Source: Treponema sp. (GTDB lineage Bacteria > Spirochaetota > Spirochaetia > Treponematales > Treponemataceae). Taken from it: 40,501 nucleotides of DNA. The notes under the pieces were generated by a model. It worked only from the letters and a program-made list of their open reading frames with translations, did not search any database and was not told where the DNA came from. The stretch covers positions 1-40,501 of the forward strand of contig JAFLSN010000021.1 in NCBI GenBank assembly GCA_022510905.1, given 5' to 3'. Positions 30,784-38,634 of the stretch are shown here, piece after piece; the first letter of the stretch is position 1, and each line of letters starts with the position of its first letter. Made by a program: the position numbers and the translations under genes.

Positions 30784-31236
30784 AACGCGGACGTGGGCAT
30801 CAACCGGGATTTGTTCAACAGCAACCTAAAGGCTTATGTTCCGCCACCCGAGGCGGGCGTGGAATATGTGACGCATGCGGGCGTGGTGCCGCCCGGTTCC
30901 GGCTGTTTTGCGGGCCTTTCCCGCTATGAGCGGGAGCATGGCTGGTGGGGTGGAGTCAATCACAAACACAATCACTCCGGGAACAACCTGTACTTTGGCG
31001 CGCTTGCCAACTACCACATCAATGTGCACAAAAAGCTCGACCTGTATGCCGGGCAGCGCCTTGGAGCCGGCATATACCGCGACAAACACGAACATTGCCG
31101 GAACGCCCCAGTTGGCGCTTGGGCCGGCTTCCACTTTGGCTTTGTTGCTGGCGGTGCCACGTGGTATTTCGGCGTAAATGCCGAGATGGGCTATCCCGCG
31201 CTCTTCCGGCTGGCGGTTTCGTTCAAATTAAAAAAA
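30784..31236 (+). pseudogene. 3' part of an outer-membrane beta-barrel protein gene
   Basis: The frame gives alternating beta strands: GNNLYFGALANYHINVHKKL, DLYAGQRLGAGIYRDKHEH, then GAWAGFHFGFVAGGATWYFG, VNAEMGYPALFRLAVSFKL. This is the pattern of small porin-like barrels whose last strand ends in an aromatic or hydrophobic residue. No signal peptide or start exists: upstream the frame is closed by TGA at 30778 and TAG at about 30760. The end lacks the expected stop right after SFKL and runs into a hairpin. The N-terminal half has been lost. Intact relatives typically have about 170-230 residues. Confidence 0.6.
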
Positions 31237-31266
31237 CAAACGTCCTGCATTGCGGCGCAGGACGTT
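31230..31266 (-). terminator. terminator of leuB
   Basis: On the minus strand AACGTCCTGC (31266-31257) pairs with GCAGGACGTT (31248-31239), loop 8, followed by TGTTTTTTT. It lies about 85 bases after the leuB stop. Confidence 0.75.
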
Positions 31267-31286
31267 CTGTTCAGACTGTCTGGAAG

Positions 31287-31334
31287 ACCGGCTGGCAAAT
31301 GCACGTGGTGCAATCTGTCCGCCGGCTTTTTTTT
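31287..31334 (+). terminator. hairpin with T tract, plus strand
   Basis: ACCGGC (31287-31292) and GCCGG (31321-31325) enclose an inner TGCAC/GTGCA stem (31299-31311), followed by CTTTTTTTT. It may be the terminator of the lost barrel gene. Confidence 0.5.
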
Positions 31335-31351
31335 ATTCTGGCGGTATCCGG

Positions 31352-32449
31352 CTATCTTTCCAGCTGCTCCACCACGAGCGCTCCCATTTTTTTTGTGCCT
31401 ACAAGTTTGCCCTCGGCTTTGAGCGCTTCGCACGAAGCCCTGTCACCGGCGATGTCGCCAGTGCGCCAGCCGGCATCGAGCACGGCGTTCACGGCGGCCT
31501 CAATCGCCTTGGCTTCGGTTTCGAGCCCAAAGCTGTAGCGAAGGAGCATGGCCGCGCTCAAAATTGTTGCAAGCGGATTGGCAAGGTCTTTTCCCGCGAT
31601 GTCCGGGGCGCTTCCGTGGATGGGTTCGTACAGGCCCGGCCCGCCCGCACCGAGGGAAGCGCTTGCCAGCATACCGATGCTTCCGGTAATCTGGCTTGCT
31701 TCGTCACTCAGAATGTCACCGAACATGTTGCTTGTGGCAATCACGTCAAACTGGCGGGGATTGCGCACCAGCTGCATGGCCGCGTTGTCAATGTACAAAA
31801 AGTCAAGCGCCACGTCCGTGTAGTTCTTGTGCACGTCCTCCGCAACCGCGCGCCACAGGCGGCTGGAATTCAGAATGTTCGCCTTGTCTATCACCGTGAG
31901 GTGCTTCTGGCGTTTTTGGGCAAATTCAAATCCCATGCGCACAATCCGTTCGATTTCTTCCCATGTGTACTTTTCCGTGTCCCAGGCGGAGCGTCCGTCC
32001 GGGGAGGTGCCACGTTCCCCAAAGTAAATGCCGCTGATAAGCTCACGCACAATCAGGATGTCAAGTCCGTTACCCACGATTTCATCTTTGAGGGGGCACG
32101 CGCTCTTGAGCTGCCTGAACATAACGGCCGGGCGCAGATTCGCGTACACTTTCATTCCACCACGAAGACCGAGCAGCGCTTTTTCCGGCCGGATTTCCGG
32201 CGCCACGTTATCCCACTTCGGGCCGCCCACGGCACCCAGCAGCACCGCGTCGCTGCGCAGGCAGATGTCCAGCTGCTCCTGCGGGAGGGGCTTTCCCCAT
32301 TTGTCAATGGCCGCACCGCCAGCAACAACGTCAGTGTAGGTGAAGGTGTGGCCATATCTTTTTGCAACCGCGTCAAGCACGTGCACTGCTTCGCCTACCA
32401 CATCAGGGCCAATTCCGTCTCCAGGAATCAATGCAATGGTTTTGTTCAT
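31352..32449 (-). CDS. leuB: 3-isopropylmalate dehydrogenase
   Basis: 365 residues. It oxidises and decarboxylates 3-isopropylmalate in leucine synthesis, NAD-dependent. MNKTIALIPGDGIGPDVVGE (1-20) is the family N-terminus. LLGAVGGPKWD, LRPAVMFRQLKSACPLK, ERGTSPDGRSAWDTEKYTWE and HLTVIDKANILNSSRLWR include the substrate arginines and the catalytic Tyr/Lys region. IATSNMFGDILSDEASQITG provides metal-binding aspartates, and PIHGSAPDIAGKDLANP is the NAD motif. AAGGAG lies 9 bases before the ATG at 32449; the frame beyond is chance. No leuA, leuC or leuD is in the window. Confidence 0.95.
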   Translation of the reverse strand: MNKTIALIPGDGIGPDVVGEAVHVLDAVAKRYGHTFTYTDVVAGGAAIDKWGKPLPQEQLDICLRSDAVLLGAVGGPKWDNVAPEIRPEKALLGLRGGMKVYANLRPAVMFRQLKSACPLKDEIVGNGLDILIVRELISGIYFGERGTSPDGRSAWDTEKYTWEEIERIVRMGFEFAQKRQKHLTVIDKANILNSSRLWRAVAEDVHKNYTDVALDFLYIDNAAMQLVRNPRQFDVIATSNMFGDILSDEASQITGSIGMLASASLGAGGPGLYEPIHGSAPDIAGKDLANPLATILSAAMLLRYSFGLETEAKAIEAAVNAVLDAGWRTGDIAGDRASCEALKAEGKLVGTKKMGALVVEQLER

Positions 32450-33030
32450 GATAAAAACTCCTTGGCGCTGCCCGGCACGTTTAAAACGTTTTTGGACGTT
32501 CTGCCGACATGCACCAAAAAAGATGCAGCAGCATCGAGCTGAAACAGCAGCCCTGCCCCCGTGCGGCGGCAGAGCCACATAACTATAGCACAGATGCCCC
32601 TGCGAGTAAACACGCGGAACACGGCAAAAGCCTCTTCAAACTGCGTTGCGCAGCAAAGCCGGACATTCCAAACGCTATCGCAAAGCCCTCGCACACAGAA
32701 CCGCCGCAGATGCATCCTGTGGAACAGGAGTGCCAAGCCACAAAACATGCGCGCTTCCGCCAGCCCGGACACAGAGAAAGCCGCCGTGCGCCCATGGAAG
32801 CCGGCTTGCATCTGCCGCCGCAGATGTCTTTGCATGGCGCCAGGCGGGTTCCAAAAACGAGGACGACTGCCATGAAATCCCACGCACTTTAAAGGCTCCC
32901 GGTCAGTTGAATCATCAAGAATTCAAGACATTCACTGTGGCACCATAAATCCCATAGTACCGAAAGCGAGCGCGCGCGGCGTTTTTTTTTGCGCATGATG
33001 CTCCTGCGGCGCAGAGATTCGCTGCCACAC
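32450..33030. other. intergenic region without recognised features
   Basis: Several frames of 60-145 codons are open on both strands because of GC-rich composition, but none has a start signal, a domain, or sensible residue composition. No promoter for leuB stands out. A T9 run follows a CG-rich patch at about 32965-32990. Confidence 0.6.
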
Positions 33031-33534
33031 CGCCGAAAGACCATCTATCCGCGCGGAAAACCAACATCGCATTGTTACAACATTGCCTGTCTTATTAGAA
33101 ATATCTTGTTGCAGTATTGCAGCACAACTTATTGGCACAGAAATGACCTTCTGCACTATTGCAACATAGTATATCTGCATAGAAATGTCTTTCTACAATA
33201 TTGCAACACAGATTATCTGTGCAGAAATATCTTGTCGCACTATCATAGCATAGTTTATCCGAATGGAAATGTATTTCCGTAGTATTGCGACACTACTTAT
33301 CTGCTCAGAAATATATTGTAAAAGCATTGCAACAGTGCTTATCAGTCATAAAATCTGTTATTGAACTATTTCAAAATCATCTATCAGATTGAAAATATCA
33401 TGCCACACTATTGTATAACCACCTTTCAGTGAGGAAATGTCTTGTTGCATCTTCTAATCATCACATTTCCACTTGGAAATCCAGTCATACATGGTGTATA
33501 ATGGGATTGTCCGTGCGGAGATGTGATGGCGCGG
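33031..33534. repeat. degenerate 42-bp tandem array, twelve units
   Basis: Units start every 42 bases from 33031 to 33493 without a single insertion or deletion. The consensus is roughly TATTGCAACA, then CAGCTTATCT, then G-GCAGAAAT, then ATCTTGTTGCAC. Units 2-5 (33115-33282) are the best conserved. There are no spacers. The last unit (33493-33534) carries the -10 box of the next gene. 42 bases equals four helical turns, so conserved A/T steps fall on one face of the DNA. Confidence 0.85.
33497..33502 (+). promoter_or_regulatory. -10 box of the DUF6261-type gene, inside the last repeat unit
   Basis: TATAAT at 33497-33502, preceded by TG. The ATG at 33554 is 51 bases downstream with GGAGG before it. 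No good -35 is seen; the matching positions of other units read TATTGCAA instead. Confidence 0.5.
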
Positions 33535-33553
33535 GGGGTTACGGAGGCTTTTT

Positions 33554-34267
33554 ATGAGGGAAATCGGGAACATCTCGCTCGGTCATCTTGCGAACGCGGC
33601 GCATTTTCTGTTCGTGTCGAATATGGCATCCCGTGCGGCGGCGGATTCGGCGGTGTCGAAAAAGTGCGCGGCCCAGGTGGAGGCGCTGCGGGCGGCTGTG
33701 GAGGCGGAAGACGAAAGCGTGCAGCTGTCGGCAAAGAGCATGGCGACTGACGGGATTGCGGAGGCGGACAAGGCGCGTGACCGGCTGTTCGCGGGCTACA
33801 AGAAGGCGGTGGCAGGCTACGAGGACTTCCCCGACAAGGCTTTGGCGGAGGCTGCCCGCGCGCTCGCGCAGCACATCAAGGACTACCGCATTGATGTGCG
33901 CTCGCAGCGCGACAAGGAGACGGGGCTGCTCGTGAACTTTGTGCAGGATTTGGAGGGGCCGCTAGCGCCCAAGGTGGCCGCACTGTCGCTCGGCGTGTTC
34001 GTGGAAAAGCTGCGGCAGGCGAACGACCTGCTCCGCGCATTGACGGAGCAGCGGACTGACGAGCGCGCTTCCCGCGTTCCCGGCGCGATGAGGGCCGCGC
34101 GGAAGGCAAGCGACGCGGCGTGGCGGGAGCTGGTGCGGCACGTGAACGCGCGGACGGTCATCGAGGGCGAAGAGGACTATGCGGCGTTCATCGACTACGC
34201 CAACACGGAGATAGCGCACTTCAAGCGCGAGGTGCTCGGCCCGGCTCGACGCAAGGGCGGGGAGTGA
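33554..34267 (+). CDS. DUF6261-type helical protein, 237 residues
   Basis: Start ATG with GGAGG 8 bases upstream. The product is almost entirely helical and charged, no signal peptide: MREIGNISLGHLANAAHFLF (1-20), SKKCAAQVEALRAAVEAEDE, KARDRLFAGYKKAVAGYEDF, EKLRQANDLLRALTEQRTDE and TVIEGEEDYAAFIDYANTEI. I assign it to DUF6261, a family of unknown function in Bacteroidetes and treponemes, from the overall pattern. The coding sequence is much more GC-rich than its surroundings and stands behind a 42-bp repeat array. Its 3' end (ARRKGGE) and the following 26 bases recur at 34971-35022, so there was once a second copy. Confidence 0.65.
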   Translation: MREIGNISLGHLANAAHFLFVSNMASRAAADSAVSKKCAAQVEALRAAVEAEDESVQLSAKSMATDGIAEADKARDRLFAGYKKAVAGYEDFPDKALAEAARALAQHIKDYRIDVRSQRDKETGLLVNFVQDLEGPLAPKVAALSLGVFVEKLRQANDLLRALTEQRTDERASRVPGAMRAARKASDAAWRELVRHVNARTVIEGEEDYAAFIDYANTEIAHFKREVLGPARRKGGE

Positions 34268-34293
34268 GGGCTTGGTAAAGGGGCAAAGAAAAA
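34242..34293. repeat. 52-bp repeat, copy 1: end of the DUF6261-type gene and its tail
   Basis: Matches 34971-35022 with three substitutions. Shared parts are CGCAAGGGCGGGGAGTGAGG, GCTTGGT and AAGGGGCAAA. It includes the stop codon TGA at 34265-34267. Confidence 0.85.
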
Positions 34294-34300
34294 GCCGCCG

Positions 34301-34675
34301 TCACCACACCGTCCTGACGGGATACAGCGGAATCTTTGCGTCATGCGTGAGAATCGGGATGTCCTCGGCGAGCGACTGGCAGATGACGAGGCGGTCGAAC
34401 GGGTCGCTGTGGATTCTGGGCAAATCTTTCAGTTTGTTCAGGTGCGCGGGCTGGATGTGCGTTACGGCTATGTCGCGTCCGACGCAGATTTCGCTCAGCT
34501 CTTCGGGCGAAAAGGGCAGCTCAAGTTTTCCGTTGCTCTGCTTTATGGCGATTTCCCACAGCGACGCCATGCTGACGCACAGGTCGTCCTCCTGCACGAT
34601 TTTCTTTGCCGCCGCAGAGAGTTTGTCCGGCTCGGAGAGCAGCCACAAAAGGACGTGCGTGTCAATTAAATGCAT
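34301..34675 (-). CDS. PIN-domain toxin, VapC type
   Basis: 124 residues. PIN-domain ribonuclease signs: MHLIDTHVLLWLLSEPDKLS (first aspartate, residue 5), MASLWEIAIKQSNGKLELP (glutamate), DPFDRLVICQSLAEDIPILTHD (the remaining acidic residues). This COG3744-like group is usually paired with DUF2281-type antitoxins, as here. The ATG at 34675 shares its A with the antitoxin stop (TGATG), so translation is coupled. Likely target is tRNA or other RNA, by family only. The pair lies antisense between the two copies of the DUF6261 3' end. Confidence 0.88.
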   Translation of the reverse strand: MHLIDTHVLLWLLSEPDKLSAAAKKIVQEDDLCVSMASLWEIAIKQSNGKLELPFSPEELSEICVGRDIAVTHIQPAHLNKLKDLPRIHSDPFDRLVICQSLAEDIPILTHDAKIPLYPVRTVW

Positions 34676-34884
34676 CAGACATATTCCTCAAAGCCTTCAG
34701 GCATATCATCGAAGTCGTCCGCGATTTTTATCTGTCCCTCGTAGCCGCCGAGCGTCCTGCGCGGGCGGGCAGTCTGCTGCCGCGCGAGGATTCTGCATTT
34801 GAGAGAGTCAAGGAAATCTGCCACCTCGGGGAAATATTCTTCGGGAATTGCTCTGATTTGCGCTTCCAACGCCTCGTAACTCAT
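34675..34884 (-). CDS. DUF2281-like antitoxin of the VapC-type pair
   Basis: 69 residues. MSYEALEAQIRAIPEEYFPE then VADFLDSLKCRILARQ is the short N-terminal helix/ribbon region of these antitoxins. The C-terminal tail GGYEGQIKIADDFDDMPEGF then EEYV matches the family pattern G-x-x-K-G-x-I-x-x-x-x-D-F-D-x-P-L-x-x-F, which wraps the toxin. GGAGGCG lies 6 bases before the ATG at 34884, and the promoter (TTGATT/TATATT) is just upstream. The longer frame to 35082 is not used. Confidence 0.8.
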   Translation of the reverse strand: MSYEALEAQIRAIPEEYFPEVADFLDSLKCRILARQQTARPRRTLGGYEGQIKIADDFDDMPEGFEEYV

Positions 34885-34909
34885 GTGTGCGCCTCCGTCT
34901 GCTTCTGCC

Positions 34910-34938
34910 AATATAAGGCATATTCCCTGAAAAATCAA
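34910..34938 (-). promoter_or_regulatory. promoter of the VapC-type pair
   Basis: On the minus strand TTGATT (34938-34933), 17 bases, TATATT (34915-34910), 25 bases before the antitoxin ATG. Confidence 0.6.
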
Positions 34939-34970
34939 CGAGCCGCCTTCCTGCCGTAAGCTTAGCTCTG

Positions 34971-35022
34971 CGGCTCGGCGCAAGGGCGGGGAGTGAGGGC
35001 TTGGTGAAGGGGCAAAAAAAAA
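34971..35022. repeat. 52-bp repeat, copy 2: orphan 3' end of a second DUF6261-type gene
   Basis: Reads AARRKGGE and a TGA stop (34994-34996) in plus orientation, followed by the same tail as after the intact gene. No body of the gene precedes it; 34945-34970 is unrelated to it. A scar of duplication or deletion. Confidence 0.8.
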
Positions 35023-35063
35023 CGCCGTGCACCGTGCTGTTCTGCCTTGCACGGTGCGCGGCG
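35014..35063 (-). terminator. terminator of the outer-membrane protein gene
   Basis: On the minus strand CGCCG then GCACCGTGC (35063-35049) pairs with GCACGGTGC then CGGCG (35037-35023), loop 11, followed by nine T. It lies 26 bases after the stop codon. Confidence 0.85.
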
Positions 35064-35088
35064 GTCGTGTTGCCAGGCTCACGCCAGC

Positions 35089-35778
35089 CTAGAACGAGAT
35101 TGACAGTCCGAATTTCGGATGGAAGCTGAATCCTGAAGTGGTGAAGGCTTTAGATGCCTTTATGTCTACTATGTCATCAGTTCCAGCACTACAAGTGGAA
35201 CTTCCTATATTGTAGAAATAGCCGAGGCTCACGAACATACCGACATGCTCGCCAAAACGGAATGTGTATGAGAGCTCGGGCCCGATATAGAACATGGCGG
35301 ACAGTATTTCCGTGTCAATATCATGGCTACCCCAGCCATCTTCTTGTGACTCTGTTCCAGACAAAAACTTGAGCTGGAAACCAAAATCTCCTGTCAGGGA
35401 GAGTGTCATCCTCTCGTTGTGGATGAATGAGCCGCCTAAGCCAAGTCCCAAATCAAAGTCAACTCCCGCCAGATTTTTGCCGGAGATCGTTCTGATGTCG
35501 CTTGTGCTGATCCCTGCCAGCCCCACCCCGAACTTGGACGTGAATCCGCTGTCGGCAACATAGGTGTAGCCAAAGCTTCCGCCCGCTCCCGAGGAGGAAA
35601 AATCCCCGCCCGCACCGTCAGCAACGATCGTATTGCCGTCAATCTCGACGGGAACTGCGAAACCGCTGATATTGAGGTCTGAGAACGGGAACTGTACACC
35701 GATATGTATCGTCTTCTCAGCAAATGCGACCGTGGCAGAAAGCGCTGCCGCAGCGACCAAAGCAATGATTTTTTTCAT
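35089..35778 (-). CDS. outer-membrane beta-barrel protein, 229 residues
   Basis: The signal peptide MKKIIALVAAAALSATVAFA (1-20) with an AFA cleavage site is followed by amphipathic beta strands throughout: KTIHIGVQFPFSDLNISGFA, GGSFGYTYVADSGFTSKFGV, GVDFDLGLGLGGSFIHNERM, DTEILSAMFYIGPELSYTFR, and the C-terminal strand FHPKFGLSISF ending in Phe, the usual signal for BAM insertion. Eight to ten strands are likely. Start at 35778 with AGGAG 7 bases upstream. The 5' leader could include a cluster of strong hairpins at 35808-35885. Family: porin-like, function unknown. Confidence 0.8.
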   Translation of the reverse strand: MKKIIALVAAAALSATVAFAEKTIHIGVQFPFSDLNISGFAVPVEIDGNTIVADGAGGDFSSSGAGGSFGYTYVADSGFTSKFGVGLAGISTSDIRTISGKNLAGVDFDLGLGLGGSFIHNERMTLSLTGDFGFQLKFLSGTESQEDGWGSHDIDTEILSAMFYIGPELSYTFRFGEHVGMFVSLGYFYNIGSSTCSAGTDDIVDIKASKAFTTSGFSFHPKFGLSISF

Positions 35779-35807
35779 TCTGTACTCCTGAAAATGAAAG
35801 ATGGGAT

Positions 35808-35885
35808 TCTGCGCGAAAAACGAGCGAAGCGAGTTTTTCGCGCAGAGGGCTTAGTCAAGCCCTCTGCCTACTGTACAGTAGGCAG
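35808..35885. other. three overlapping perfect hairpins
   Basis: Stem 1: CTGCGCGAAAAAC (35809-35821) with its inverse (35833-35845). Stem 2: GCAGAGGGCTT (35842-35852) with its inverse (35857-35867). Stem 3: an unbroken 22-base palindrome (35864-35885) built from CTGCCTACTGT and its inverse. Neighbouring stems share 4 bases (GCAG, CTGC), so they compete. On the minus strand the cluster is 30 bases before the outer-membrane gene. Confidence 0.75.
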
Positions 35886-36372
35886 AATTTTTCGCGGCGC
35901 GATTTTTCGTGTCTGCTGCCGTTCCGTGGTTTTGCGGTCAAAAGTTTTTGGCCCTTGGCCAGCAAAACCATCCGAAACAGGATTCAACCAGTGATAAAAC
36001 AAAGGGTTACGGCACAAAAGAGGAACAGGATTTTTTTATGCTTTAAAAATGACCTGGCAGCGCCTCGGACGGCAGACATCTGCGGCGCGAACGGCGGCAC
36101 GGTCAAGCGCTGCTGCGGCCTGCTGCGCGGGGCAAGAGCCATGCAAACAGAACCGAAAGCGTGACCTGCGGCTTGCACGGAGATACAAGCACCGCAACAA
36201 TGACCTGCCGGATCTTGTCAAGGCTGTACAGGAAAACTTATTTTGATTAGGGGATGTTCTGGTTTTAACTAGTAAAGAGCGTTATTTTTTAAAGTTGCAA
36301 ATTTACCAGTTTGCCCCATTTCATACAAATGTTGAGGAGAGGTGTATATTTTCAAAAAGTCATCGACAAGCT
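35886..36372. other. intergenic region, no gene seen
   Basis: Short open frames of 60-70 codons on both strands lack start signals and domains. AT-rich from 36240 on. No further structure noticed. Confidence 0.5.
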
Positions 36373-36777
36373 TCATAGATTGTAGTACTCCGGTACAGCG
36401 CTCGGCTTTTTGCCTAGATATTTTTCATTACATATTCCCCAAGATGCACACAAAAAGTCGTATTTTACAAAAGGACTGTCAACAAATGCGAGCTTATTTA
36501 AATAATCATAAAGCTCTTTAAGTTGCTCTTTGCTCAAAGTTGCTGTATAATCTTCATGAAAACAATACTCAGCAGTCTCTAGTTTTAGCGCGCCTTTTTC
36601 GCCAGTCTTTGTGTTCACAAAATGAAAGTGGGGTGTATGTTCAGGGTCATCCCAATAAATGTACAATTCAAGGTCGCCAACACGTCCTTCAAACTCGATT
36701 TCTTCCTCGTCTTTGGAATGTGTATCAATTTTTGTCTGAGGCAATGATTTGCCTTGAGAATACTCATTGTATCTCAT
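36373..36777 (-). CDS. hypothetical protein, 134 residues, AT-rich
   Basis: Start at 36777 (MRYNEYSQGKSLPQTKIDTH); the frame can be extended to 36840 but that part is hydrophobic and unlikely. The core GDLELYIYWDDPEHTPHFHF then VNTKTGEKGALKLETAEYCF and EDYTATLSKEQLKELYDYLN resembles DUF4160-like small proteins (HTPHFHF segment), which occur near toxin-antitoxin genes, but I am not certain. No strong ribosome binding site; TATATT lies close before the ATG. Base composition differs clearly from pgk and the outer-membrane gene, suggesting transfer. Confidence 0.6.
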   Translation of the reverse strand: MRYNEYSQGKSLPQTKIDTHSKDEEEIEFEGRVGDLELYIYWDDPEHTPHFHFVNTKTGEKGALKLETAEYCFHEDYTATLSKEQLKELYDYLNKLAFVDSPFVKYDFLCASWGICNEKYLGKKPSAVPEYYNL

Positions 36778-36956
36778 ATAATATATAAATAATTTTCTAC
36801 AGAATATAAAAAAAATGCTTACAGCAGCCTGCCTCAGCATTTTATTACTTTGCTCGTACGCAAATGCGTAGTCATGGCGCTCTATTGTTAGCAGTACTGT
36901 CTTTTTCCTACTATGCTTCTTAATGAGTGCAAAACTGGCATATCCTCTGGGGATAT

Positions 36957-36986
36957 AAAAATGTCCGTGGATGATCCACGGACATT
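36957..36986 (-). terminator. terminator of pgk
   Basis: On the minus strand AATGTCCGTGGA, loop TCA, TCCACGGACATT (36986-36960), a perfect 12-bp stem, then TTTTAT. It begins 40 bases after the stop codon. Confidence 0.9.
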
Positions 36987-37026
36987 CAGTTAAAACAATG
37001 TGCAGATGTGCACCGTTTTGCCAAAA

Positions 37027-38298
37027 TTATTTCTGCGCAAGAATGGCAATACCAGGCAGCGTTTTGCCTTCAAGGAATTCGAGTGAAGCACCGCCTCCTG
37101 TTGAAACATGGCTCATCTTTTCTGCAAGGTGGAATTTGTTTACAGCCGCAACACTGTCGCCACCGCCCACAACGGTCATGGCTCCGTTTCCTGTGGCTTC
37201 GGCAACCAGCTTTGCAACGGTTTCCGTTCCTTTTGCAAATGCATCAAATTCAAACACACCAACAGGCCCGTTCCATACAATGCTTTTTGCGCTGGAAATC
37301 ACTTTTTTGTATTCCTCGATGGTTTTGGGACCTACATCCATTGCCATGAGCGTGTCCGGAATATCGATACCGTCAACAGCAACGGGAGCTGCGTCAGGGC
37401 TGAATTCCGTGGCACCCACGTGGTCAACTGGCAGCAGAATCTGAACATTTTTTGCGGCCGCGTCTGCGAGCAGTTTTTTTGCGGTGTCGATAAAATCATC
37501 TTCGACCAGTGACTTGCCAACGCTGTGTCCCTGTGCTTTCAGGAATGTGTAGGCCATTCCACCGCCGATTACCAACGCGGAGGCGTTTTTGAGCAGGCTT
37601 TCAAGAACGGCTATTTTTGAAGAAACTTTTGCGCCACCGATAATCGCAATCATGGGCTTGGGAGGATTTGTAACCATCGGTTCAATGTATTTGACTTCTT
37701 TTTCCATGAGGAATCCGCCGACAGGTTTTTCCGCCATGAACTTTGCGATAGTCGCGGTGGAAGCCTGGTCGCGGTGCGCGGTGCCAAAGGCATCGTTCAC
37801 AAAAATGTCGCCGTAGGTGGCAAGCTCCTTGGCCATTGACTCACGGTCAGCGTCAACCTTGCTGGTTTCCTGCTTATGGAAACGCACGTTTTCCAGCATG
37901 GCGACGGCACCTTCCGGCAGAGCGTCGATTGCGGCTTTTTGTCCGAGCGCATCCGGCAGGAAGGTCACCGGCTTTCCGAGTTTTGCTGCAAAGTAGTCAA
38001 CCACGGGCTTCATGCGGTTCTTTCCGTTGATGAAGTTTTCTTTGTCGGCATCGGTAAATGGTTTTCCTGCTTTTTCAGCTTTTTCCGCAGCTTTTTTTAC
38101 ATCTTTGTTTGGATCCCCCAGATGGCTCATAAGCACAAGGCTGCGCGGTTTTTGTTCCAGAATGTATGTGATGGTTGGTAGCGCCGCCATAATGCGGGTA
38201 TCGTCCTGCACCACGCCGTCTTTCATAGGCACGTTAAAATCCACGCGCATGATAATGCGTTTGCCTTTTAGGTCAACATCCTTTACTGTCTTAATCAT
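37027..38298 (-). CDS. pgk: phosphoglycerate kinase
   Basis: 423 residues. Transfers phosphate from 1,3-bisphosphoglycerate to ADP in glycolysis. [20 protein letters not shown] (about 14-33) is the family signature. [19 protein letters not shown]-like [48 protein letters not shown], and the C-terminal [17 protein letters not shown] and [14 protein letters not shown] are all present. Slightly longer than the 390-417 usual because of insertions near residues 60-85 ([20 protein letters not shown]). Start at 38298 with GGAGGATTGT before it; an ATG at 38328 in frame is not needed. Own promoter and terminator, so monocistronic. Confidence 0.96.
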   Translation of the reverse strand: MIKTVKDVDLKGKRIIMRVDFNVPMKDGVVQDDTRIMAALPTITYILEQKPRSLVLMSHLGDPNKDVKKAAEKAEKAGKPFTDADKENFINGKNRMKPVVDYFAAKLGKPVTFLPDALGQKAAIDALPEGAVAMLENVRFHKQETSKVDADRESMAKELATYGDIFVNDAFGTAHRDQASTATIAKFMAEKPVGGFLMEKEVKYIEPMVTNPPKPMIAIIGGAKVSSKIAVLESLLKNASALVIGGGMAYTFLKAQGHSVGKSLVEDDFIDTAKKLLADAAAKNVQILLPVDHVGATEFSPDAAPVAVDGIDIPDTLMAMDVGPKTIEEYKKVISSAKSIVWNGPVGVFEFDAFAKGTETVAKLVAEATGNGAMTVVGGGDSVAAVNKFHLAEKMSHVSTGGGASLEFLEGKTLPGIAILAQK

Positions 38299-38377
38299 AC
38301 AATCCTCCATTCGGAATTTTGAAAACACGCTGAATCATGCCCACGGCATCCTGCGATTCTGCTGTAATAACGCACTT

Positions 38378-38406
38378 ACTATACTGCAATGTTCCTTATA
38401 TTTCAA
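38378..38406 (-). promoter_or_regulatory. pgk promoter
   Basis: On the minus strand TTGAAA (38406-38401), 17 bases, TATAGT (38383-38378), about 75 bases before the pgk ATG. 38407-38587 holds nothing else. Confidence 0.65.
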
Positions 38407-38587
38407 CAGGTTGAATGCCTGCGGCAAGCGCTTTGGCCCGAAGCTCTGCTGCAACAATGCCGTTACAAGACCCGCATCCGATTTTTTAAAGCCAAAAGCA
38501 GTTTTGCCCGGATTGCCGTTTTTTATCAAAGTGAACGAGCGGCTGCCAGCTGTCTTGTCCGCGCGGGATTTTACGGCGTATTGTGCA

Positions 38588-38616
38588 TAAAAAGCCCTGC
38601 CAGCTTTGGCAGGGCT
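38588..38616 (-). terminator. terminator of galK
   Basis: On the minus strand AGCCCTGCC, loop AAAGCT, GGCAGGGCT (38616-38593), then TTTTTATG. It begins 18 bases after the galK stop. Confidence 0.9.
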
Positions 38617-38634
38617 TGTGCCGTTCGGCAGATT

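Noticed and set aside
31250..32542. 430-codon open frame antisense to leuB
   Set aside because: It is the complement of the conserved leuB gene; composition (His, Arg, Ala, Val rich) and lack of a ribosome binding site mark it as a shadow.
33031..33534. CRISPR array
   Set aside because: The 42-bp units are contiguous, with no unique spacers and no constant repeat, and there is no cas gene in the window. The same applies to the 22-bp array at 3047-3222.
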